The position numbers and the translations under genes were made by a program. Shown one piece after another: positions 31,804 through 41,729 of a stretch of 64,000 bases of DNA. The notes below the pieces were generated by a model that saw only the letters and a list, made by a program, of their open reading frames with translations, ran no database searches and was not told the origin of the DNA. Each line of letters begins with the position of its first letter. Position 1 is the first letter of the stretch. This DNA is from Drosophila persimilis (Eukaryota; Arthropoda; Insecta; Diptera; Drosophilidae), in the NCBI RefSeq assembly GCF_003286085.1, contig NW_020825289.1, positions 434,001-498,000 on the forward strand. The letters are read 5' to 3'.

Positions 31804-32124
31804 TTACTTGGTCAGCTTTTTAATAGTTTTAATCAGATTGTGCTCATCGGCGCCTCTGAAGCGGGCAAGGCGCGTCGTGCCCCGTAGGAAGATAAATGTG
31901 GGCATGCTCTTGATCTTGTATTGATCCACCAGATCTAAGAATTTGTCCACATTACTCTTGATGACCATCGCCTTTGTGGAGTACTTGCGGGCCATGGACT
32001 TGACGCTTTTGTCCATGTCTTTGCAGGGCCCGTACCAGGTGGCGTAAAGGTCCAAGACCACCACCTTACCCTCGGCTGCATCCATTTTCTTATGAAAGTC
32101 GTTCATGCTACGGATGCAAGCCAT
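31804..32124 (-). CDS. Deadhead-like thioredoxin (106 aa) with altered active site
   Basis: A complete thioredoxin-fold protein of normal length in a single exon. It starts MACIRSMNDFHKKMDAAEGK and ends KTIKKLTK before TAA. VVVLDLYATWYGPCKDMDKS holds the active-site loop, and KIKSMPTFIFLRG has the conserved cis-proline. The overall wording resembles the Drosophila germline thioredoxin Deadhead more than general thioredoxin. The first active-site Cys (WCGPC) is Tyr here, from TAC at about 32030 (a single TGC to TAC change). That Cys makes the attacking thiolate, so disulfide reduction should be lost; a binding or mixed-disulfide role is possible. It lies antisense to Nipped-A in intron 2, between two LINE fragments. 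It looks like a retrocopy or duplicate; flanking duplications or a poly-A tail were not evident. Confidence 0.85.
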   Translation of the reverse strand: MACIRSMNDFHKKMDAAEGKVVVLDLYATWYGPCKDMDKSVKSMARKYSTKAMVIKSNVDKFLDLVDQYKIKSMPTFIFLRGTTRLARFRGADEHNLIKTIKKLTK

Positions 32125-32289
32125 TTTCGTTTTTTATGTGCTCATGATGAATTAACAAAAACTATGTGTACAAAGAACTTTTCAGTCTCAAGATTTTGCT
32201 CAAACGGGGATGCGTTGGCTCGACGTTAATTTTTTGGGAATTAATTTGCGGTTGAAAAATACGTATGAAGTTGACGATTCGATTTTTAA

Positions 32290-32846
32290 ATAGTTAACAC
32301 GATGTTTTCACCGGGCTCTGGCGGAATTCCCGGCTGTGTACTCAAAAAATACCAAAAGAAAGGTAGCAAATCTGATGCAAAGAACAATAAATGTCTTTCT
32401 AAGTAATTTGTTATTCCTAAATTTTTTTGAGGAGGTTTTAACTTCGCACCTGCAACATGTCTGCAAGTCACCTATATCTCCGACTCAGCATGGATTTATA
32501 AGGAGGCGATCAACCACCACGAACTTTTTAGAGTTTACATCTTCCATCATTAAAGGCTTTCACGATAACTTACAGACGGATGTTATTTACATCGACTTTA
32601 GTAAAGCATCCGACTCTGTAAACCATTCCCTTTTAGCACATAAACTTGGCCTTTTAGAGCTTCCGACTAACATCCTGAGATGGATTTCTAGCTATCTTTG
32701 TTCCAGGTCTCAAAGAGTCCTCTTCAAAAACTCCCTCTTATCACCAGTCAAGGTTTCTTAGGCATTACCGCAGGGCCACCATCTAGGCGCCCTACTCTCC
32801 ACACTCTTTATTAATGCATTGCCTTCGCTATTAGCATATTGGAATA
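32290..32846 (+). pseudogene. CR1-like LINE copy C, RT part left of a Tc1 insertion
   Basis: Same family as copies A and B but older. It reads ISPTQHGFIRRRSTTTNF, TDVIYIDFSKASDSVNHS and LCSRSQRVLFKNSLLSPVK. A stop at 32760 follows, then a decayed LLSTLFINALP. Relative to copy A there are many substitutions and small deletions. The Tc1-like element begins at 32849. Confidence 0.8.
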
Positions 32847-33129
32847 TATAGTATGTCTATTAATTGTTTGCAAATTGAAAAAAGTCACGCAAGTTCAACT
32901 TAAACTTAATTATTTATTAGAAAAGGCACTTGTTTTCATGTTCAGTCCTATACAATGATTTTCTTTAGTGTATTCTTAACAAAATAGGTAACAAAAGAAA
33001 ATGAAAAAGAAACAAAAACAAAAACATAAACAATTCATAAAAACAAAACAAAAACAGCAAATATCGTGTGTCTATTACATCTTTGCAAAATGAAAACAGT
33101 AATTTTAAAAAATGTTGTTTTTAGCCACT

Positions 33130-33940
33130 ACAGAATCAAATTATTTTTGAGGTAGGGCGTCGTTTGGCCACCCTTTTTTTTAACAAGGCCCACAAATTCT
33201 GTCAATCACTTTGTTGCAATTATAAAGTAGCCAAGTGCGGCAAAGGAAAGATTTCTGCTTTGGATCATTGTCCTGGTACAGCTTGTATTTAAGTTTGCTT
33301 GTGTTCTGTGAATCAACGAAGCCAAAATTCTGTGCACTTTTTGTCAATTCATTCTTTAAAATGTCCAAATAAAATTCTTTGGTCATAATGTCATTGAAAA
33401 TGCGCAGCTCTCCAACACCTTTGGAAGAAATACACCCCCAAACCATCACTGAAAGCTAACCAAATTTCACAGTGGGCACAATGTTCTTTGACTGGAGGTC
33501 TGTATTCGGCTTACGCCAAACTTTTCCAGGCCCATCATTATAATGCAGCATGATCTTGGTTTCGTCACAAAAAATCACGTCGTTCCAGTACTCGAGAGGC
33601 TTGTCAACACTAAATATTTAAATATTAAAAATTAAATATTAAAAATTAAATATTAAAAATTAAATATTAAAAATTAAATATTAAAAATAAATATTTAAAT
33701 ATTAAATATTTTCCACGGTTTTCAATATTTTCGAGCAATCCTGCCGAGAAAGCTTCTTTGGTCTGCCGGTAGAGGTCTGCAATTCTAGCCTATTTTCTTT
33801 ATCCGCACGTTTAATAATATTATAAACTGTTTTCAACTTAATATTAAACATCTTGGCCAACTCTTTAGCTGTCTTTCCTTTACCATAAGATATACCAATT
33901 GTATCAGATTATCTTCTGTTCGTTTACCGGGCATTGCTAA
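33130..33940 (-). pseudogene. Tc1-like transposase, broken
   Basis: Starts near 33935 with MPGKRTEDNLIQLVY, the N-terminal helix-turn-helix, then frameshifts. The catalytic domain reads EYWNDVIFCDETKIMLH (first Asp), VWRKPNTDLQSKNIVPTVKF, then after a stop MMVWGCISSKGVGELRIFND and LYQDNDPKQK (second Asp). An AT-rich repeat array (33606-33720) splits the gene. The last acidic residue is not clear, so the enzyme is dead. Confidence 0.8.
33606..33720. repeat. AT-rich tandem array (unit about 14 bp, aaatattaaaaatt)
   Basis: Six or more near-identical copies of aaatattaaaaatt interrupt the transposase frame. Confidence 0.85.
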
Positions 33941-34140
33941 AACTTCAAATAACACAAGAAACTGAACTGAACCCAAGAAAATTTGTAAACGAATGACTGC
34001 AAAGAAGACTTAAGAAAAGCACGCGTCTGGTCGTTTTTGATTTTGATGTCCCGTTTGTTTTTCCTTCGTCTTCTTTTAATCAGTGTTTACATATTGCAAA
34101 GAATTAATAGACAGAGTCATACATGCCGCTTTTTTGCTTT

Positions 34141-35256
34141 TTATACCCGATACTCAAAATGAGTATTGGGGTATATTAGATTTGTGGTAAAAGTGGATGT
34201 GTGTAACGTCCAGAAGGAATCGTTTCCGACCCCATAAAGTATATATATTCTTGATCAGCATCAATAGCCGAGTCGATTGAGCCATGTCTGTCTGTCCGTC
34301 TGTCCGTCTGTCCGTCCGTCCGTCTGTCCGTCCCCTTCAGCGCCTAATGCTCAAAGACCATAAGAGCTAGAGCAACGATGTTTTGGATCCAGACTTCTGT
34401 GATATGTCACTGCTACAAAAATATTTCAAAACTTTGCCCCGCCCACTTCCGCCCCCACAAAGGGCGAAAATCTGTGGCATCCACAATTTTCAAGATACGA
34501 TAAAACCAAAAACGCAGAATCGTAGAGAATGACCATATCTTTTAGACTGCAGAATCTGAATTGGATCGTATTATTATTATAGCCAGCATCAAGAAAACAA
34601 TTTCATTTTTTCTCGCCCTGTCTCTCTCTAACACACACGTAGCATAGGCGGCTTTCCTTAGAGTAAAACATTAGCGCCTAGATCTCAGAGACTATAAAAG
34701 CTAGAGCAACCAAATTTGGTATCCACACTCCTAATATATCAGACCGAGACGAGTTTGTTTCAAAATTTCGCCACACCCCCTTCCGCCCCCGCAAAGGATG
34801 CAAATCTGGGGATGTTCACAAATCTCAGAGACTATTAACGCTAGAGTAACCAAATTTGGAATCCGCACGTCTCTTAGATCTCACTATAAAACGTGTATCT
34901 CAAAATTTCGCCCCACCCCCTTCCGCCCACACAAAGGACGAAAATCTGTTGCATCCACAATATTGCAGATTTGAGAAAACTAAAAAAGCAGAATCATAGA
35001 TAACGACCATATCTATCAGATTGCTGAATCTGGATCAGATCAGATAATTTTTGTAGCCAAAAGGAACAAATCAATTTGCATTGGCTACGCAGCGCCCGAC
35101 GTCACGCTCAGACTGATTTTCTGTCTCTCTCGCACGCACTCTTTGTCGTGTCGTTTAATATTAGCGGCGTCTGCCGGAGGAGAGCCATACTGACTTAGTA
35201 TCGGGTATAACTGTAGAGTTGCGGTGTACGCAGCAACTCACAACGTTCCCCCTCGT
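34141..35256 (+). mobile_element. DINE-1 (INE-1) Helitron-like copy 4, full length
   Basis: The longest copy here, with both ends. It begins TATACCCGATACTCAAAATG and has the ATACTCAAAATGAGTAT palindrome. The core is at 34213-34280 and a long GTCY microsatellite is at 34286-34335. Three internal CCACA(A/C)A-type blocks follow, and it ends CAGCAACTCACAACGTTCCC near 35256. The hairpin-forming terminal part here reads TTGCGGTGTACGCAG. Confidence 0.92.
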
Positions 35257-35447
35257 AAAAAAATTCTTTACCGTTTTTCTTGGAATTTTGCCCCTTTTTT
35301 TCGTCATACCTACAGCTTAAACACATTTTGATAACAGTTAATAAAAAAAAAAATTCCCCCAACTAATGCTTTTACGCATATTTTCCATGTTTACGTCAAA
35401 CTTATGTGCCTTTTTACATTTTGCAAACAATTAATAGACATACTGTA

Positions 35448-36190
35448 CCTCGCTGGTTCGGCTCCTGTGTATGGTGCCGTCAGAACAATGTACACCAGGA
35501 CCGTATTGAATCAGTCCAGAATAAGATTTTACTTTTTGCTCTGCGGGGCCTTACCTGTAATGCAGGTGTGAGGTGCTACTTGTAAACCTCCCATCCTTAG
35601 TTAATCGTAGAAAAATGCGTGGTGTGATTTTTCTGCTCAACTTGATCAAGGGTGACGTAGATAGCCCTGATCTGTTGAGCCGCATAAACTTCACGATTCC
35701 TATTAGATACACTAGAAACTATATACCGATGTCTCTTCCACTTTGTAGATCGAATTATTCCTTGCATGAACCGTTTAGTGTCTAATGCTCGGATTATAAA
35801 TCCCTCTAGATAATATCCACCCCTAATTCCCATACTCTTATTAAATTACTAATGCTCACATGCCTTTCTCGTAACTATTAATTGTAGTGGTATTTTTATT
35901 TTGAATGCATATTTAGTTCTCTTAGTAAGTTTAGTGCTAATTTTCCTCGAATGTTAGTCTAATAGCTATATTTCTTGCATGCTCGTGTAACAGCCTTCTG
36001 CTGTTCTAATTTTCCTCTTGTATTAGTGTAACAGCTGTCTTTCCTGAATGTTCTCGTTCGGCAGTGCCCGTCGGTCGGTTAGGCGGGAGGATGGCTGCGT
36101 TTTGAATGGGATCCAGGTGTAACAGTCTTCTGCTGGTGTCACACGGGCCACTTGATGATGCAGTAATTGCATCGCCACTTTAAAAATTCA
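35448..36190 (+). pseudogene. CR1-like LINE copy C, C-terminus and 3' UTR
   Basis: Continues copy C after the Tc1 insertion. About 380 bp of RT present in copy A is missing at the junction. Words match the end of ORF2 (DRIESVQ, NLPSLVNRRKM, LLSRINFTIPIR, CRSNYSLHEPF). The 3' UTR follows, with a partial internal duplication of the cagccttctgctg block (35990-36140). The 3' end is near ATTGCATCGCCACTT at 36182. Confidence 0.8.
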
Positions 36191-36236
36191 GTCATTGAAA
36201 ATTTAAGTCCAAAATAAAAAAAAAAAATATTTATAT

Positions 36237-36804
36237 AGTTAAATATGCGACACTTCAGTTTAAGTTTTAAAAAAGGTTTTATTCTTTCACTTAAACTTAG
36301 CGTACATTGGTTAGTTATTTCCCCGACGATGACTGAGGTCCGATGTCTTGAATGGAATTAACTTGGTTGAATTCTCCAACGGTGTCGCGATTGACGTTTG
36401 TCTTGAACAGACTTGACTTCCGCTGCGTATGATCGGTGTTGCATTACTTGAGGGTGGCTGAGAATAGGGCCTCTGATTGGTCAGCTACGATGGCGTGGTT
36501 CTTGAGAATCGATTAGTAATTGATCTCTGAAGAGTGGCGTGATTCTAGTGCGGCTGGATTTTAGTGCGGCTGGATTCTAGTGCGGCATCTATTGTTTTAT
36601 GTTCCACTTCTAGCTTAGGGTGTTTGTTGAAATTGCCTGCAATCGGCTACGCGTGGTCCATTTCGAGCGTGAGATTGTTTTTGGGGTTTCGAAGCTGAGA
36701 GTGTCGGATTGTTTATAGTAGTGTCGGATTGTTTATAGTATTGTGGGTGCAGGGTAATAGACATAGACAAGGGTATGCGGAGCATGGACTATAGATATGT
36801 CACT
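36237..36804 (-). repeat. 3' LTR of the errantivirus
   Basis: The LTR runs from AGTGACATATC (minus, at 36804) to ATTTAACT (36237). Next to it lies the polypurine tract. No second LTR is in the window. Confidence 0.75.
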
Positions 36805-36813
36805 CCCCCATTG
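36805..36813 (-). other. Polypurine tract of the errantivirus
   Basis: The minus strand reads AATGGGGG directly before the LTR start AGTGAC, the normal position for plus-strand priming. Confidence 0.7.
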
Positions 36814-36849
36814 TTAGATTTAAGCCTGTCCTCAGGCGATTATCCTTGG

Positions 36850-38180
36850 ATATAGTTCGGGTGCGTCTAAAACTGTGCCTGCTGGGGATTCTTCGTCTTC
36901 GTCTAAGGATGTTTCCATGTGCGGGTTGGTTTTAGGCTTATTGCTTTTACTTAGACTAAACAATTTGTAGCTTAATCCTATTATTATTATTTAATCGCAT
37001 ATTTTCTATTACGATTTCTTTGGTTTGCAAATAAGACAGTGGTTTAATTTTTGTTACGTTATTGTTGATGTATATGCTCTATGCAAATTCTGGTATTGAG
37101 TTGGATATTAAGAATTCGTTTAATTGTACACTGCAATTATGTATTTTTATTAATTTTTATTAACCTTCTACTTTTATTTCTTGGTTTAGGCAATCTTGGT
37201 TTAATAAGGTTTTTGGTAATTTCCAAGTTAACAATATATTGGGTTCTATGAACCTTATTTGAAAGTTTTGGTGTGCTTTGGTGTATGGACATTTTGTTTC
37301 TACTTGTTTGACTATTCCTGAAATACATTCGTCATTTATTTTTCGTTTTGATTCTTTTTCATATACCTCGTTTTCTAGAATGTAATAATTGTTTTGCATT
37401 AGGTCAGTGAGGATTATCTTCATCTAGATATGGAACAATTTTAAGTATAGGAATATTTCTGATCTCTCGTGGGATGTTGGAAATTATTAGTATTTCGTTA
37501 GTGTCTGATTTCAACCAGGTAGATGTTTTGATAGTTAATAATTTCTCTGAATCGATGTGTTTCAGGTAATACTGCCTCAATAATTTTGGATTAAAGATAC
37601 CTAATCTTGTTAGCTGCATGCCTAATTAAATATCCTCTATGTACTCAGTAAAATGTTGAAGGTTAAATATTAATATTTCTAGTTGCTTATTTCTGTCATT
37701 ATCCTTGTTTAATTTATTGACAACTTCTATGCCGGAATTTACTGCTTCGTTAGCTTGAACACTGTGGCTAGCCAGATTGTCTATTTTCCCTTCTAATTCG
37801 ACCTTATCATCTTGATCTAACGTTCCAAATAGATATTTATATATTGTGCCTACTGCATTTATAAGGCCTATTTTGTTTCTTTTGGCTATTTTTATGCCGT
37901 TGAATTCACGTTGCAATTTCTCGACTAAATATTGAACTTGGATTTCGTTATTAAATTGGATTGCCTGTTCTAGTAAACTCTGATATGTTTAATCTATTCT
38001 TGTTATATTAATTGTTAGATAATGGTATTCATAATTAATGGGTATGTTAATGGTATTTGGTTTGAATATGAGATATCCATTCCTTGAGTTGATGGGATCT
38101 TTCTCTATATTCTTTCCGGTAGACTGTATGACGGTGAACATTAGTAAGATTATTCTCTTAATCATGTTGTAGCTCTGCAA
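36850..38180 (-). pseudogene. Errantivirus env remnant
   Basis: Starts at 38180 with a short hydrophobic N-terminus (MIKRIILLMFTVIQ), a likely signal peptide. The frame at 37916-37626 has the conserved part after the cleavage site of insect F-like envelope proteins (IGLINAVGTIYKYLFGTL), followed by a helical stretch. Later frames at 37619-37137 carry the ectodomain end. At least three frameshifts or stops separate the parts, so no envelope protein can be made. Its start overlaps the integrase end by 19 bp. Confidence 0.7.
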
Positions 38181-39300
38181 TTATCGTATTTACTTTTATT
38201 CGATTTTTTCTTTCTTTTGAATTTCGTTTTATAGTGGGTGATTTTCCTCTCTCTATTTTTCTCTTCAAAGTGCTTTTCGTCTACCTGCCTAATTTCCCCT
38301 GTTCTTTTGAACGGGTTGGTTGTTTTTGTTTTAACTAGGGGTGCATTCTTGTAGCGTGTGTCTACTTCAAAGTCGATTCTATCGTTATGCAAATGATTGA
38401 TCTTCCTACCTTTAGTCAGTTGGGTGTTATAATCTGGTAGTCCGGCGTACAGGAAGAGATCAGCTGGGGATCTTTTTGTAGTATTATGAACCGTTTTATG
38501 GTTATAAGTGTATAGAATTAACTCGAATTTTGTGAGCTTGTTTTCTATGTTATCCTCGCTTGAAATGATTCTTAATTTTTCATTGATCGCTTTATGTAGC
38601 CGTTCTACATCAAAAACTCCGTTTTTACTGGTAGTGATTTCGATTTTAACATTTTCCGCATTCAACCATGCTTGCAATGCTGCGCACATAAAGGCTGAAT
38701 CTTTGTCGGCTTTAATTCCCTGTGGCTTGCCCATTTCGTTAAAGACTTTTATGATGGCTCTCTTTGTTTCTAACCAGTCACCACTCTTAACTTCTACAAG
38801 GGTAGCGAATTTAGAATATACATCAATGCATGATAGGAATTGTTGATTGCCTACCAAATAGAAATCCATGACATACTTTTCTCTGATATTTTTTATTTCA
38901 GGGGTGATTTCGAAGGTTAGATTGGTGTTACGATGCTCTGTTTTAGCAACGTTGCACGTAGGACATTCATTGATGATATTTTGGATTAACTTTTGATAAT
39001 TGGGGTAGTAGAATTTTCCAAAAGAATTAGTGGTCTTTTCGATACCTGGGTGAAGTAGCTCTTTATGATTCTTAATATTTGTTCTTTGAATTCGGAGTAG
39101 TTCTGAATATCTATGAGTTTGGTACTGGATTTAATCAGTTTAGTGAAGTGATTTGGACTGATTATCTCCAGGAATGCCCTTTGGAACAGTGGGAAGTCTA
39201 CTTCATTATGGAAATATAGTGCACTCTTTTTGGTACACCCATATTCCTTTATTATATCTTTTGCTAATGACTCTGTCATTTCAGTATATGTGATTTTTAT
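38162..39300 (-). pseudogene. Errantivirus integrase region
   Basis: The frame at 39279-38986 carries the HHCC zinc-binding lead-in (KKSALYFHNE) in part. The main frame at 38869-38162 has the catalytic core with all three acidic positions: FLSCIDVYSKFATLVE, KADKDSAFM and a VERLHKAINEKLR Glu region. The basic C-terminus ends in a Lys-rich tail. The enzyme joins the viral cDNA to host DNA. A frame break at about 38900-38980 separates the zinc part from the core. Confidence 0.8.
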
Positions 39301-39357
39301 CAGTATCTTGTGGAAATAGTGGGATGTTTCTACCTTATCCTCATTTCCTTTAATCAG

Positions 39358-40862
39358 TTATATTTGCCTATTATAGTAATTGATTGGTCGCTCTGAAAGT
39401 GGAATATAATTTGTATTATCTTCTTGTGCGCTATGGACCGTTGCACAATCACTATTAATGGTTTCCCCGAGTAGGTTTTCGTTAATCTTTACTCTTGATA
39501 GCGCATCGGCTACATGGTTCTTTCCTGGTAAATATTTTATTTTGAAGTCAAATTCATTTAATTTGATCTTCCATCGTTGTAGCTTCATATTTGGTTCCTT
39601 GAGGTTATTCAACCAAATCAAGGGTTATGATCACTTAATATCTCAAACGTTCTACCAAACAGGTATGATCTGAAATACTTAGTTGCCCAAACTATAGCTA
39701 GTAATTCCTTTTCTATTGCTGAATAATTGATTTCATGTTCGTTTAAGGTTCTACTTGCATAGCAAATTGGTTTGTGGTCTTGCGTCAACACTGCTCCTAA
39801 TGCAATGTTACTTGCATCGGTTGTTACCGTGAACATTTTGTTAAAATCTGGGAATGCGAGGATGGGGTCTGAGGTGATGAGTACTTTCAACTTTTCGAAG
39901 GCCTCGACGTATTTTTCCTCGGTTGGGTCTATGACTGCTCGTTTCTTTAATTTGAGGGTCATTGGTTTTGCTATGTTAGCGAAATTGGGAATGAATTTCC
40001 TATAAAATAAAAAATTTATTTTTGTGGTTGTATTGGGTATTGGGAAGTTTATTATGGCGGATATTTTCTTTGGATTAGGAACTATGCCGTTAGTTGTTAC
40101 TACATGGCCTAGGAATTCCGTTTCTTTCTTCAGGAATTCACACTTATCCATTTGAAGTTTGAGGTTTGTATCTCTCAACTTTCCAAAGACCCTTTTAAGA
40201 GACAACAAATGTTCTTCCAATGATGTGGAATAGATGATGATGTCGTCTAAAAACACAAGGCAATCTTTGAAAATTAAATCTTCTAAAAGATTGTTCATGC
40301 ATCTTTGAAATGTGACGGGGGCAGTGGTTAGCCCAAAAGGCATAAGAGTGAACTCGTAATGACCATGCTTCGTGGAGAAAGCTGTTTTTGGGATTGAGCT
40401 AGGTTCCATAGGAATTTGATAGAATCCCTTAGCTAAATCGATTGTGGTAAAATATTGGCACCTACCTAGTTTATCTAGTATTTCGTCCATTCTGGGTGTA
40501 GGAAATTTATCCTTGATTGTCACCTCATTTAGACTTATATAATCTACTACCATACGATATTTCTGCTTTCCTGAAGCATCTATCTTCTTTGGTATCATAG
40601 GAATGGGTGCACAATAGGAAGAATTCGACTTACGAATGATTCCCTGTCTAATCATATCTTTTATTTGTTGGGTCACTTCCTGATCGTGTATTTGAGCATA
40701 TTTATATGGTCGACGATATACAGGATCTTCGTGATGGGTTTTAATTTCGTACTTTATAGTACTAGTGAAGGTCAAAATGTCACCTTTTTTATACTGCACG
40801 TCCTTAAATTCATAGAGAACTTTCTCTAGTTTCTCCTTTTCTTCGTCATTTAAATGTTCCAA
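39358..40862 (-). pseudogene. Errantivirus reverse transcriptase and RNase H
   Basis: The open frame at 40862-39618 (414 codons) has RT motifs in order: [34 protein letters not shown] with the first Asp, [15 protein letters not shown], and [10 protein letters not shown] with the catalytic pair. The RNase H start [16 protein letters not shown] follows, then [14 protein letters not shown] and ILSDHNP. It frameshifts at about 39620, after which 39621-39358 gives the end of RNase H (YLPGKNHVADALSRV). The RT core looks intact; a single shift breaks the rest. Confidence 0.85.
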
Positions 40863-41072
40863 CCTTAGCTGGTTACATTCCCTTAATTCATTCTCTAACG
40901 CGGAAGCGAAGTATTGCTCTCCTTCAGGAGATGGGTCAAGGCACTTAGGTATAGTTATATCTTCCTTTGAAGATGGCTTATCACCTTTGTGTGCGGTCTT
41001 GCCGTCGTCAATAGCTTCTCCACTTTGGATGATTGGGTATGACCTTTCTCCTAACGTTACCGTTTCATTTCG

Positions 41073-41433
41073 TTAATCGATGACGGCTTTGCTGGCCATC
41101 AAATATTCTCTGCCTAAGAGTATGTCATAATTTTCCGAAAAATTATGAATATAAAATTTTTGTTTTGTCGGACAGCTTTTGGTTGCATTACGTGTAATGC
41201 TCTGAGTCAGACTGACGGGTCCATTGATGGTATGGACGGTGAGGTTGTCGCTATCGACTTTGGAATCTGTATAGTTTTCTTTTATTATATTTATTGACGA
41301 TCCCGAGTTCGCGATGCCTCTTAATTCTTTATTATTTGCGATTATTTCTATATATGGTCTTCCTCGATTTCTTCCGAGGCACTCTGCTGAAAATTTACAT
41401 CCATTTTCATATGTCCACTTTGGCTTTCTTTTC
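41073..41433 (-). pseudogene. Errantivirus protease region
   Basis: Reads KRKPKWTYENGCKFSAECLG and RPYIEIIANNKELRGIANSG. The catalytic Asp is replaced here (ANSGSS in place of DTGSS type). YDILLGREYL follows near the end. The first nine codons of the apparent frame (to 41459) belong to the 3' UTR of the CR1 LINE, not to the virus. Confidence 0.75.
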
Positions 41434-41729
41434 TGGACGTTGACATGCAATGACTGCATCTATCAAGAGGCGATGCAATTACTGCACCGTCAAGTGGCCC
41501 GTGTGACACCAGCAGAAGGCTGTTACGCGCGGATCCCAGGCAAAACCCAGCCCTCCTCCCGCCCAACCGACCGAGGGGCGCTGCCGCATGACGCGCGGTG
41601 CGTAGCCGAACCAAACGCGAACATGCAAGAAAGATAGATATTAGACTAACATTCGAGGAAAATTAGCACTAAACTTATTAAGAAATTAAGCATGCAATAA
41701 AATACAAAATACAAATACCACTACAATTA

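Larger units (their letters stand above)
32849..35445 (-). mobile_element. Tc1-like transposon with paired inner and outer terminal repeats
   Basis: Outer inverted repeats of 25 bp (agtatgtctattaattgttt...) at 32850-32874 and 35420-35444 are flanked by a TA pair on each side (32847-32848, 35446-35447), the target of Tc1/mariner elements. Inner related repeats occur at 33067-33095 and 34086-34116, an IR/DR arrangement. The transposase is on the minus strand and broken. DINE-1 copy 4 has inserted between the right inner and outer repeats. The host sequence is CR1-like copy C. Confidence 0.85.

Noticed and set aside
41073-41459. A 128-codon frame with an apparent ATG start (MQSLHVNVQKRK)
   Set aside because: The first nine codons are the CR1 LINE 3' UTR read through into errantivirus protease. 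It is a chance chimera.
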